From a bacterium (GTDB lineage Bacteria; Elusimicrobiota; Elusimicrobia; UBA1565; UBA9628), in the NCBI GenBank assembly GCA_021822495.1, contig JAKAQO010000006.1, positions 84,092 to 118,301 on the forward strand: a stretch of 34,210 nucleotides of DNA, in the 5' to 3' direction. Positions 23,629 to 29,926 of the stretch are shown one piece after another; within the stretch, counting starts at the first letter, position 1, and the number at the start of each line of letters is the position of its first letter. The notes below the pieces were generated by a model, which saw nothing but the letters and a program-made list of their open reading frames with translations, had not been told where the DNA came from and did no database searches. The translations under genes were made by a program, and so were the position numbers.

Positions 23629-23781
23629 AATGGCCAAGCGCAAAAAAGGTTGGCCCGGTCGAATCTGAAAAATATGTTTCTCAAGGCTTGGAGCGAAAAA
23701 CAGCGGAGAAAAATGAATTCAGAAATTCCGTGGGAGCGTGAAGGCATGGGGAAAATAGGGACAGTCCCCATTTCCACTCCG
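23570..23781 (+). repeat. Long repeat module, copy H
   Basis: Similar to copy B. In the MTKREQK part a deletion gives ATGGCCAAGCGCAAAAAAGG (23632), so the micro-ORF stops after MAKRKKGWPGRI. The palindrome is at about 23750-23775. Confidence 0.8.
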
Positions 23782-23811
23782 GCCTTCTGCCCATTTGAGG
23801 TTTCAAAATGA
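23713..23811 (+). CDS. Array small protein, MNSEIPWE type (32 aa)
   Basis: GGAGAAAA precedes the ATG. MNSEIPWEREGMGKIGTVPI is followed by a short tail STPAFCPFEVSK. The stop overlaps the next gene by four bases (ATGA, 23808-23811), so this short form still couples precisely to its neighbour. No function known. Confidence 0.5.
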   Translation: MNSEIPWEREGMGKIGTVPISTPAFCPFEVSK

Positions 23812-24665
23812 ACCGAACTTTCACGCCCGAAAAGGAACGGAACCATCTAATTGCCCTACTGATATTATTTATTGTATACCCCATATCTTTTTATGGTGGC
23901 CGGACGGGCCCAATAATGGAGATTTCCAAATGGATTCCCCGTCCTCTTGCCATTCTAGATCTTTTCATCATGCCGCTATCATTCGTAGCAATCCCATTAT
24001 CTATGCCCTACTCACGGAAGATCATCATTATTTTGGTGATTTCCAATTTTGCGAACCTATTAACGTCGCCTAGTATTTCCAGGATCGGCGAAAATTCATT
24101 CGCGGCAGTCATTCTAATGCTATGGGGCGGTATATGCTTTATAGTTTCACAGTATGTAATGTTTTCGGGATATGGAATAAAGGAAGATGAGCAAGTGGCC
24201 AATTTGGCGCAAGCAAAAAAAAATGATTTAGAAAAACCAAAAAAAATAGATTGGCGCGGCAAGAATTTGACATTTCCCAATCAAGAAAAACAGCGCCGCT
24301 TGATTTTCGATTGTCTTATGGTCACAATGCTTCAAGTTCTAGGTCTTGGGACGGCGCTGTCAAACACAAGTTCTTATCCGACGCCGATAAGGGATGCCCT
24401 TATCGTTTGCGGCTTCATCGCCTTTTTCCTTTTTCCGATTTATATTATTTTTCCGCGCTTTGGCGGCAAAATCTATATCGCGGAGGCGATTTATCTGCTG
24501 GTATCACTTTTTTTCGGCTCAAGCTTTTCGCCCGGGCCATTTTTTCTCGTGGATTGTGCCATAACTTTGGGATTCGTTTTGCTGTTTATTATCCCACCCG
24601 CCTTCATAGGGTTCGCCGCACTCAAGGCGTATGCAGCCGGAGATAAAAATGACGAGAGGCAATAG
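23808..24665 (+). CDS. Seven-to-eight-helix membrane protein, unknown
   Basis: The 285-residue product has about four helices (residues 15-130), a charged loop (KKNDLEKPKKIDWRGKNLTF) and about four more helices with FGGKIYIAEAIYLLVSLFFG. The two halves may be a fused pair. It is coupled to the small ORF upstream by a four-base overlap, and its TAG is immediately followed by the ATG of the next small ORF. No recognised family. Confidence 0.6.
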   Translation: MNRTFTPEKERNHLIALLILFIVYPISFYGGRTGPIMEISKWIPRPLAILDLFIMPLSFVAIPLSMPYSRKIIIILVISNFANLLTSPSISRIGENSFAAVILMLWGGICFIVSQYVMFSGYGIKEDEQVANLAQAKKNDLEKPKKIDWRGKNLTFPNQEKQRRLIFDCLMVTMLQVLGLGTALSNTSSYPTPIRDALIVCGFIAFFLFPIYIIFPRFGGKIYIAEAIYLLVSLFFGSSFSPGPFFLVDCAITLGFVLLFIIPPAFIGFAALKAYAAGDKNDERQ

Positions 24666-24860
24666 ATGAATTATTGGAAACCCGGTAAAACAAAGTCATC
24701 TATTACGACTCGCCGATTTCGGCGCGGAAAACCTCTGCCCTGGAGCCTTTGTATTCGCAAAAGCCGCAAGGCCGCTCGCGCAAAAAGGCGGGAAATAGGG
24801 ACAGTCCCTGACAAACAGCGGAGGAGATTTCTGGGCGAGATCAAGCTTCCATGCAAATAA
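24666..24860 (+). CDS. Basic small protein containing the palindrome segment (64 aa)
   Basis: Very basic: MNYWKPGKTKSSITTRRFRR, then RKAARAKRREIGTVPD, encoded across a half-degenerate palindrome (24791-24811), ending LGEIKLPCK. It begins directly after the previous stop and overlaps the next gene by ten bases. It fits the small-ORF position in the array, but its N-terminus is unlike the MNSEIPWE and MSEDG types. Confidence 0.4.
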   Translation: MNYWKPGKTKSSITTRRFRRGKPLPWSLCIRKSRKAARAKRREIGTVPDKQRRRFLGEIKLPCK

Positions 24861-25402
24861 AAAACATAGTTGCATCCATCATGATTATTTTCTTTGAAAA
24901 TACACTTGCAGGGGCTCCCCTAAATAAATATTCTCACAAATTCGTAGATAAACGTTTCGGCGAAATTGTAATTGGTAAAGGTCCACATAAATTAAAAAAA
25001 ATAAAAAATATATATGGAAAAGGCTTTTTTTCTAAATATAACGACCAGCTTTGCTATTTTAACGAAGAACTCAATCAATATCTTGACTTTTTCATTGGTC
25101 CAGATGATTCAATCGAAGGGATTCTTGTTTCATATAAAAGTCCAGGCGCTGAATGCAAAAGAGCGGTTACTCATAAAAAAGGAGGGTTTTGTTCTGAAAA
25201 GGGCATTTGCCTTGGAACATCTTACTCCAAATTGATGAAGATTTACGGTAAACCACATAAAGTTAAGAGAACGAAAGAGGAAGTCCAGGTTGAATACCAT
25301 ACGGATTACAAGCAAGACCCTCAAGTTTCTCTTGCATATGATTCTAGCTATAAATTTAAGCATGGAAAACTTTTTGAATTGATGGTTTGGGATGGTGAAT
25401 AA
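24851..25402 (+). CDS. Exported soluble protein, unknown
   Basis: The 183-residue protein has a signal peptide (IVASIMIIFFENTLAG, cleavage near residue 22) and a soluble part with four Cys. The segment GICLGTSYSKLMKIYGKPHK resembles a motif common in small bacterial secreted proteins (G-x-x-L-G-x-S-x-x-x-x-x-x-x-Y-G-x-P). Its base composition is AT-rich. It is one of only two clearly secreted soluble cargo products, the other being 29927. The start at 24851 lacks a strong ribosome binding site and may depend on coupling. Confidence 0.6.
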   Translation: MQIKNIVASIMIIFFENTLAGAPLNKYSHKFVDKRFGEIVIGKGPHKLKKIKNIYGKGFFSKYNDQLCYFNEELNQYLDFFIGPDDSIEGILVSYKSPGAECKRAVTHKKGGFCSEKGICLGTSYSKLMKIYGKPHKVKRTKEEVQVEYHTDYKQDPQVSLAYDSSYKFKHGKLFELMVWDGE

Positions 25403-25431
25403 TGGGAGGCAAAAAGCGGTAAAGGGGATAA

Positions 25432-25962
25432 ATGATCACTAAAAATATTCAAAAAATAAAAATCATTAATCGACAATTCAAGCTCCTTAAGGAGAAAAAA
25501 TGTTGGTATGTTTCTTGTGGGCGAAACGTTGGCAGTTCTTTCCAGCTTTGCTTGGGAGAAAAGATCAGAAGAAAAAAAGCTCTTGGCAATAAATTCCACC
25601 CTAAGTCTTTTAGAGAAAATACTGCCGAATACGCCTTTCTTGTATGGTGTAGTTGGCGATTATCAAAGGACGAAAAACTGATCGTGACAAGCGACGATTG
25701 TGATAACCATTATAAGTGGTGCAAATACTTACGAAAACTGATCGGATTGAGGATCATCAAAATTCAGCTAATGAACTGTTTTTTTGATTTTAAAATAATT
25801 TTTAATGAAGGTTGGCAAATACATATTTTTTGCGATAACGGCAATAAAGATCCAAGCATAGACACTAATTGGGAAATATTTATTCCTGGAGATTATCTCA
25901 TTAGCGTGGGAACTCATCAAAATATTGATTGCCCCCAGAGACAAAAGAAGCAGGAAAAATAA
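25432..25962 (+). CDS. Soluble protein, possibly immunity-like, unknown
   Basis: The 176-residue protein starts after AAAGGGGATAA. It is Cys- and Lys-rich with no membrane segment. The C-terminal part (DFKIIFNEGWQIHIFCDNGN…NWEIFIPGDYLISVG) has the strand pattern seen in some small immunity-type proteins of contact-dependent systems, but I cannot name a family with confidence. The final codons (QRQKKQEK) belong to repeat module J, as with other genes that end at a module border. Confidence 0.5.
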   Translation: MITKNIQKIKIINRQFKLLKEKKCWYVSCGRNVGSSFQLCLGEKIRRKKALGNKFHPKSFRENTAEYAFLVWCSWRLSKDEKLIVTSDDCDNHYKWCKYLRKLIGLRIIKIQLMNCFFDFKIIFNEGWQIHIFCDNGNKDPSIDTNWEIFIPGDYLISVGTHQNIDCPQRQKKQEK

Positions 25963-26112
25963 AATGACCAAGCGCGAGCAAAAAAGGTTGCTCCGGTTGA
26001 ATCTGAAAAATATGTTTCTCAGGGCTTGGAGCGAAAAATAGCGGAGAAAAATGAATTCAGAAATTCCGTGGGAGCGTGAAGGCATGGGGGAAATAGGGAC
26101 CCATTTCCCCCT
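25935..26112 (+). repeat. Long repeat module, copy J, with a 5-base palindrome deletion
   Basis: It has the same order as copy B. The palindrome (about 26088-26110) reads GGGAAATAGGGACCCATTTC, having lost AGTCC from the centre, which shifts the reading frame of the small ORF. Confidence 0.85.
25964..26041 (+). CDS. Micro-ORF of the repeat module, MTKREQK type (25 aa)
   Basis: MTKREQKRLLRLNLKNMFLR plus AWSEK and TAG. Same length as 17905 with two substitutions. It begins one base after the previous stop. Confidence 0.35.
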   Translation: MTKREQKRLLRLNLKNMFLRAWSEK

Positions 26113-26203
26113 ACAAGTGATTAAAGCAGGATCAATTGCTTTCAGTGAGGTCATCGAACTTGCCGCCGTTCTTGCTTTATCTCATTGTTGGGGTGGGAGA
26201 TAA
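26051..26203 (+). CDS. Array small protein, MNSEIPWE type ending HCWGGR (50 aa)
   Basis: MNSEIPWEREGMGEIG is followed, because of the 5-base deletion in the palindrome, by a new frame THFPLQVIKAGSIAFSEVIE, then LAAVLALSHCWGGR. The stop overlaps the membrane gene start (TAATG, 26201-26205). Without the deletion the frame would stop almost at once (SPYK, TGA). The ending resembles ITHCWAGK at 26861, also before a family-2 gene. Confidence 0.5.
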   Translation: MNSEIPWEREGMGEIGTHFPLQVIKAGSIAFSEVIELAAVLALSHCWGGR

Positions 26204-26682
26204 TGATGTTACATAAAATTTTTACTGCCTACCCAATCGCAAGCTATCTATTGCTATTTGTGGCTCTAATTTTTTCCGCTTACCGCGATTCCAAGAAAGG
26301 CTTAGGCATGGTAGCATTGGAGTGGTGGTACGGGCTCCCCATTCTAATTATGCTCGACATCCCTATTTGTCGGAAATTTCATTTTGGAATTATCATAACT
26401 TGGGCTACGATAATTACATCCCTTATTATTTATATCAGCATGCTTCCATTTTTAACGGCGAAATGGAATAAATCTGGGCGGCCAAATGAAAATTCCAATA
26501 GTATGCAAATTGGGGGTGTCATAGGCTTAGCTATCGGGTTTGTTATTGGGCTAATTAGTATCACTTTAGTAGAGGTTTTTGGGCATTATTATTGGCCGGT
26601 AGGTGTGTTGTCCTGGGGGGCAATGGGTAGCGCTCTAGCAGGATTTATTGTGGGTGCCATTATTGGAAAAAATCGCTCTTGA
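26203..26682 (+). CDS. Family-2-like array membrane protein
   Basis: The 159-residue product has GGGAG upstream and about five helices. The N-terminal part (YLLLFVALIFSAYRDSKKGL) is a distant relative of 19040 and 26865. The C-terminal part is a Gly-rich helical pair (IGLAIGFVIGLISITLVEVF, AMGSALAGFIVGAIIG). It is coupled to the small ORF upstream by TAATG. ATG 26206 is an alternative start. No known family. Confidence 0.6.
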   Translation: MMLHKIFTAYPIASYLLLFVALIFSAYRDSKKGLGMVALEWWYGLPILIMLDIPICRKFHFGIIITWATIITSLIIYISMLPFLTAKWNKSGRPNENSNSMQIGGVIGLAIGFVIGLISITLVEVFGHYYWPVGVLSWGAMGSALAGFIVGAIIGKNRS

Positions 26683-26861
26683 TCATTCGGTTTAACGCAG
26701 TCGGACTTCGCAATCTGGAGGCGCAAAGCGCCGAGGATGTCGAAGATCAATACAGGGAGGTCTTTGGGACTTCAATGAACTCGCGGACTTTTGAGCTGCG
26801 CTTGACGAGGGAAATAGGGACAGCCCCCATTTCCATCACTCATTGTTGGGCAGGGAAATAG
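26679..26861 (+). CDS. Array small protein ending HCWAGK (60 aa, or 28 aa from internal ATG)
   Basis: A frame from TTG 26679, overlapping the previous stop by four bases, reads FNAVGLRNLEAQSAEDVEDQ, then MNSRTFELRLTREIGTAPIS and ends ITHCWAGK. ATG 26775 gives only MNSRTFELRLTREIG onward and has GGGAGG 16 bases upstream. The palindrome (about 26809-26834) encodes REIGTAPIS. The family-2 gene begins three bases after the stop. The MNS start and REIG core place it in the small-ORF family, but its middle is different. Confidence 0.4.
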   Translation: MIIRFNAVGLRNLEAQSAEDVEDQYREVFGTSMNSRTFELRLTREIGTAPISITHCWAGK

Positions 26862-26864
26862 ATT

Positions 26865-27164
26865 ATGCATTATCTAATGCTTTTAGAAACTTGGGGCGAT
26901 GCTCATCGTTCAATCAGCTTTTTAATCCTAGCAATCTTTCTTTCCATCGGTGGTTACCAAGAATCAAAAAGATCTCTTACTTCGGCAATTTTTACATGGT
27001 TCTATGCGTTATCATTTTTCGTTATAGCGGCTGTCGGATTTGCCATGTTTATAGGAGTCGGATCCTCACTCAGTGTACGACTTCTAGTCGCAGTATTTAC
27101 ACTGATTACAGCAATTGCTGTATTGGGGATATATTTAGTTATTCGGTGGAGAAAAAATAAATGA
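26865..27164 (+). CDS. Family-2 array membrane protein (99 aa)
   Basis: Three helices: AHRSISFLILAIFLSIGG, SAIFTWFYALSFFVIAAVGF and LLVAVFTLITAIAVLGIYL, with a basic end (RWRKNK). It aligns with the N-terminal half of 19040 (same AH.S, GG, ES(K/E)…L..AIFTW spacing). Its stop overlaps the next MNSEI start by four bases (ATGA, 27161-27164). Confidence 0.6.
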   Translation: MHYLMLLETWGDAHRSISFLILAIFLSIGGYQESKRSLTSAIFTWFYALSFFVIAAVGFAMFIGVGSSLSVRLLVAVFTLITAIAVLGIYLVIRWRKNK

Positions 27165-27283
27165 ATTCAGAAATCTCGTGGGAGCGTGAAGGCATGAGGG
27201 AAATAGGGACAGTCCCTGACATGAATTGCCAAGCCTTGAGAGCGGGGGACAGCCCCCATTTCCATTGGGATCCCACATGTTGA
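27161..27283 (+). CDS. Array small protein, MNSEISWE type (40 aa)
   Basis: MNSEISWEREGMREIGTVPD is followed by MNCQALRAGDSPHFHWDPTC. Two palindromes (about 27198-27218 and 27243-27263) lie in the frame. No membrane gene follows; the next gene is the regulator at 27400. This looks like a module whose partner has been lost, or the end of the first part of the array. Confidence 0.4.
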   Translation: MNSEISWEREGMREIGTVPDMNCQALRAGDSPHFHWDPTC

Positions 27284-27320
27284 ATGCGGAGTTCATTTCA
27301 ACGGCAAATTCTCGTGGGTC

Positions 27321-27395
27321 TTACATATAGTTCTAGCCGCCAAGAGGGCTTTCTCCGTCGTATTATTACATATAGTTTAAATATAGTTTACATAT
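27321..27395 (+). promoter_or_regulatory. Direct repeats before the AlbA_2 gene, candidate operator
   Basis: TTACATATAGTT occurs at 27321-27332 and 27366-27377, with a related TTACATAT at 27388-27395. ATATAGTTTA is repeated at an 11-base step (27370, 27381), about one helical turn. The cluster ends five bases before ATG 27400. It would suit autoregulation by the downstream DNA-binding protein (inference). Confidence 0.5.
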
Positions 27396-27399
27396 TGAC

Positions 27400-28893
27400 A
27401 TGTCAGCGTCATTAAAGTATCCTATCGTTATGGAATCCAATTCTTGGATCGCTCGCGCTCAAGACTTACTGCGCCGAAGCCTCGATCTATCGGTTCCCCA
27501 TGAGCTCAATGAGCTGGATTGGAAGCGCGAGTTGAGTTCCAACAAGGAGCGCTTTACCGAGCACCTGTCGGCTTTTGCGAACCTTGACCAGGGCGGCTTT
27601 TTGGTTTTCGGGGTGACGCATGACGGCAAAAAAGCCGGGATTGACTCATCGGCCGTTAAAAACATCATTGAGAAGATAGGCAATGCCGCCAGGGACGGAC
27701 TAGAACCGTCCTGCGCGATAGACCATTTCATAGAGAAAACCGAAACGCCGGGCAAGGTCCTGCTTTATATTCACATCCCCGGCTCAACGCAAAAGCCCGT
27801 GCGCCTGCGCGGGAAAAGCCTGGAGTTTTCATTTATCCGCAGCGCCGGACAAACCAGAAAAATGAACGAAAGCGAAATCCGCGCGGCGTTATTGCGCTCA
27901 CGGACATTGCGGTTCGAGGAGCTGACCATCAATTCGGCGGAATCTGCGGCAATTTTAGAGGACTTTGAGATCTCCGCGGTCTGCCAAAGGCTTAAAATCC
28001 CATTTTCAGGCGAGCCCGAGCGGCGCGGTGAAATCATGGTCAATCGCAAATTCGCGGCAAAAACCGCGACAGGCCTCGCGCCAACTTATCTTGGCGTTCT
28101 CGTTACCGGCAAGGATTTCAGAAAATTGCCCGGAGCGGAACATTACGGAATTCGGCTGACAAGATACCGGGGGAATTCCAAATTGGAGGCCGAGCGCGAT
28201 GAATTTTATTTTAAGGGTTTCGTCCATTCCTTGGACCAGCTGATTGATGACATTATGGGCCTTCTTCCCAAGAGCGAAGTCATCGAAAAAGCCACGCGAA
28301 GACAAGTCCCCGTCTATCCGGAGATCGCCCTGCGCGAATTGATCGCCAACGCCGTCATCCACCGAGACTACTCTCGCACCGACAGCTACGTCCAGGTGGA
28401 AATATTCGATGACAGAATCGAAATAACCAATCCCGGCTCTTTGTTGCCCGACATGGCCGTTGACCGACTCATCGATCAGCAGCCGCGAGCGCGCAACGAG
28501 ATCCTGGCCGCCCTCATGCGCGAACTCGGTTTTTGCGAGGAGCGTGGCAGCGGAATAGATAAAGCGGCATCTTCCCTTGAGCTCTACGGCCTTCCGGCCG
28601 TTCATTTCATCAACAATCCCGATTATTTTCGCGCTATTCTTTACGCGCCCAAGCCCTATAAAGCCATGGACAACGAGGAGAGACTGAGGACCGCTTACCA
28701 GCATGTTTGCCTGCACTATGTCGCGGGGCAAAAGGTGACCAATGCTTCATTAAGAGCTCGCCTAAAACTCTCCGGAAACCAGTCGCAACTGGTTTCCGCG
28801 CTGATTCGCAAGGCGATCGACGCTAATTTAATCAAGATCGCCAATCCGGGAGCGTCTCCGCGCTATATTCATTATGTTCCCTATTGGGCATAA
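27400..28893 (+). CDS. AlbA_2 (Schlafen-like) domain plus HATPase_c_4 plus winged-helix protein
   Basis: The 497-residue soluble protein has an N-terminal AlbA_2 divergent domain (ELNELDWKRELS, then FANLDQGGFLVFGVTHDGK; residues about 30-160). A GHKL-type ATPase-like region follows, around 305-395 (ELIANAVIHRDYS, VEIFDDRIEITNPG, ERGSGIDKA). The C-terminus is a winged helix (TNASLRARLKLSGNQSQLVS). Such proteins are common in mobile elements as putative transcription regulators or defence-associated ATPases. ATG 27400 has no ribosome binding site; ATG 27430 (MESNSWIARAQ) is an alternative. GC content is closer to the chromosome than that of its neighbours, so it may be a separate acquisition. 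Confidence 0.85.
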   Translation: MSASLKYPIVMESNSWIARAQDLLRRSLDLSVPHELNELDWKRELSSNKERFTEHLSAFANLDQGGFLVFGVTHDGKKAGIDSSAVKNIIEKIGNAARDGLEPSCAIDHFIEKTETPGKVLLYIHIPGSTQKPVRLRGKSLEFSFIRSAGQTRKMNESEIRAALLRSRTLRFEELTINSAESAAILEDFEISAVCQRLKIPFSGEPERRGEIMVNRKFAAKTATGLAPTYLGVLVTGKDFRKLPGAEHYGIRLTRYRGNSKLEAERDEFYFKGFVHSLDQLIDDIMGLLPKSEVIEKATRRQVPVYPEIALRELIANAVIHRDYSRTDSYVQVEIFDDRIEITNPGSLLPDMAVDRLIDQQPRARNEILAALMRELGFCEERGSGIDKAASSLELYGLPAVHFINNPDYFRAILYAPKPYKAMDNEERLRTAYQHVCLHYVAGQKVTNASLRARLKLSGNQSQLVSALIRKAIDANLIKIANPGASPRYIHYVPYWA

Positions 28894-29010
28894 ATGAGAA
28901 AGCATAAGTTAATATCCGTGGTCGAGAAACCGCGATGAAAAGCCTCAAGGCGTTTATTCGCATCAAACTGGGCGCGCCGTTTTGAAAGTATCCAGTTTTG
29001 GCCGATTTTA

Positions 29011-29057
29011 ATGGGAGCGTGAAGGCATGAGGGAAATAGGGACCGTCCCCATTTCCC
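29011..29057 (+). repeat. Partial repeat module M with palindrome
   Basis: GGGAGCGTGAAGGCATGAGG and the palindrome GGGAAATAGGGACCGTCCCC (with one central change) remain. The MNSEIPWE start is missing, leaving only MREIGTVPISH and a stop. The 200 bases from 28894 to 29092 hold no other gene. Confidence 0.75.
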
Positions 29058-29092
29058 ATTAAACAAATTCGGATTTTAAAGGAGAGAAAAAA

Positions 29093-29362
29093 ATGCCAGA
29101 TACAGCTACTAATCTCAATAATCTAGTTCAGGGCTTGGTCATGTTGACTATGGGTATCATCTTATTTCTCAAGCGCGAAGAATTCATTAATAAGGCGCTT
29201 AGGTCAGAAGAGGTGTTCTGGAATATCAAGTACACTGGCAATGAGCCAGGCATGTGGTTTAAAAAATTCATCGGGAAATTTGTTATCTACTCTATAAGTT
29301 TTGTTTTTGTCGTAGGTGGTTTCAGCTTTGTCTGGACCGCTTGCCGCAACTTAATACGCTGA
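29093..29362 (+). CDS. Small membrane protein of family-3 type (89 aa)
   Basis: AAAGGAGAG precedes ATG 29093. MPDTATNLNNLVQGLVMLTM matches the start of 20005 (MADTATHLLKAG). Two helices flank a polar loop (REEFINKALRSEEVFWNIKY), and the second is FVIYSISFVFVVGGFSFVW. The next family-3 gene starts 25 bases later, so two relatives are in tandem. Confidence 0.55.
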   Translation: MPDTATNLNNLVQGLVMLTMGIILFLKREEFINKALRSEEVFWNIKYTGNEPGMWFKKFIGKFVIYSISFVFVVGGFSFVWTACRNLIR

Positions 29363-29387
29363 CGAAGGAAAGGAGAGAGAGTTAATT

Positions 29388-29726
29388 ATGGAACGTTTAG
29401 AACACTTCTTAAAGGCAGGAATAGCTTTTGCGGTACTTATATTCTTTATGAGGGCCAGAAAAAGATTCATTGACGCGGCCGAGAAATCCCATAAAACGCT
29501 GATAGAAAAAAGTCCCCGATCAGCGCAAAATATCGCTTACCTGCTTTTATTCCTTCCAATCTTTCTCGCGGCCTGCGTTGAGTTGTTCCGCGCATTCGAT
29601 CCTGGTTTTATACTTTCTCGACGGGTGTCTTTTGTTTTTTCAGCGGGTTGCCTCGCGGGACTCATGCTTTTGGCATTGGGCATAAAAATTTATGCAATGT
29701 TCTCGAAAAAGCGGGTTAAGGAATGA
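29388..29726 (+). CDS. Family-3 array membrane protein, paralogue of 20005
   Basis: The 112-residue product has GGAGAG upstream. Its N-terminal half (ERLEHFLKAGIAFAVLIFFM, KSHKTLIEKSPRSAQNIAYL) is diverged from 20005, but the C-terminal half is identical in protein and nearly identical in DNA (29574 onward). The mosaic suggests recent recombination between modules. Confidence 0.65.
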   Translation: MERLEHFLKAGIAFAVLIFFMRARKRFIDAAEKSHKTLIEKSPRSAQNIAYLLLFLPIFLAACVELFRAFDPGFILSRRVSFVFSAGCLAGLMLLALGIKIYAMFSKKRVKE

Positions 29727-29760
29727 TTTCATGAGTGAAATAGGGACAGTCCCCATTTCC
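29574..29760 (+). repeat. 187-bp duplicated segment, copy 2
   Basis: Partner of 20194-20380. Similarity stops exactly at the end of the palindrome. Confidence 0.9.
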
Positions 29761-29865
29761 ACTGGTCCTGTAGCGTACATTTTGAATCGGCTAGAGGTCG
29801 CGCCCGATCTTGCGAAAGCTCTCAGGCAAGGGGCCGCGCCGCGTCGAATATTTGTACTCCGGTGA
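29731..29865 (+). CDS. Array small protein, MSEIGTVPIS type (44 aa)
   Basis: MSEIGTVPISTGPVAYILNR is followed by LEVAPDLAKALRQGAAPRRI and FVLR. It begins four bases after the family-3 stop, as at 20351, but has a different, basic, helical tail. The next gene (29927) has its own ribosome binding site 60 bases on, so coupling is not evident here. Confidence 0.4.
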   Translation: MSEIGTVPISTGPVAYILNRLEVAPDLAKALRQGAAPRRIFVLR

Positions 29866-29926
29866 CGCTTTGTGACGTTACAGGTAATCCCATGAAAATT
29901 GGCGAGTAATTTGTAAGGAGATATCA

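Noticed and set aside
28006-28731. Minus-strand 241-codon ORF inside the AlbA_2/ATPase gene
   Set aside because: Antisense to a well-supported GHKL-type domain; its composition is that of a shadow frame.
16785-29760. CRISPR array
   Set aside because: Repeats are 25-150 bases, irregularly spaced by whole genes, partly coding, and no cas gene is present.
15858-29865. Classical integron cassette array
   Set aside because: The recombinase lacks an integron-type context, the array is not next to an attI, and the palindromes are perfect, short and translated, unlike attC sites. The shuffling idea is kept as a separate finding.
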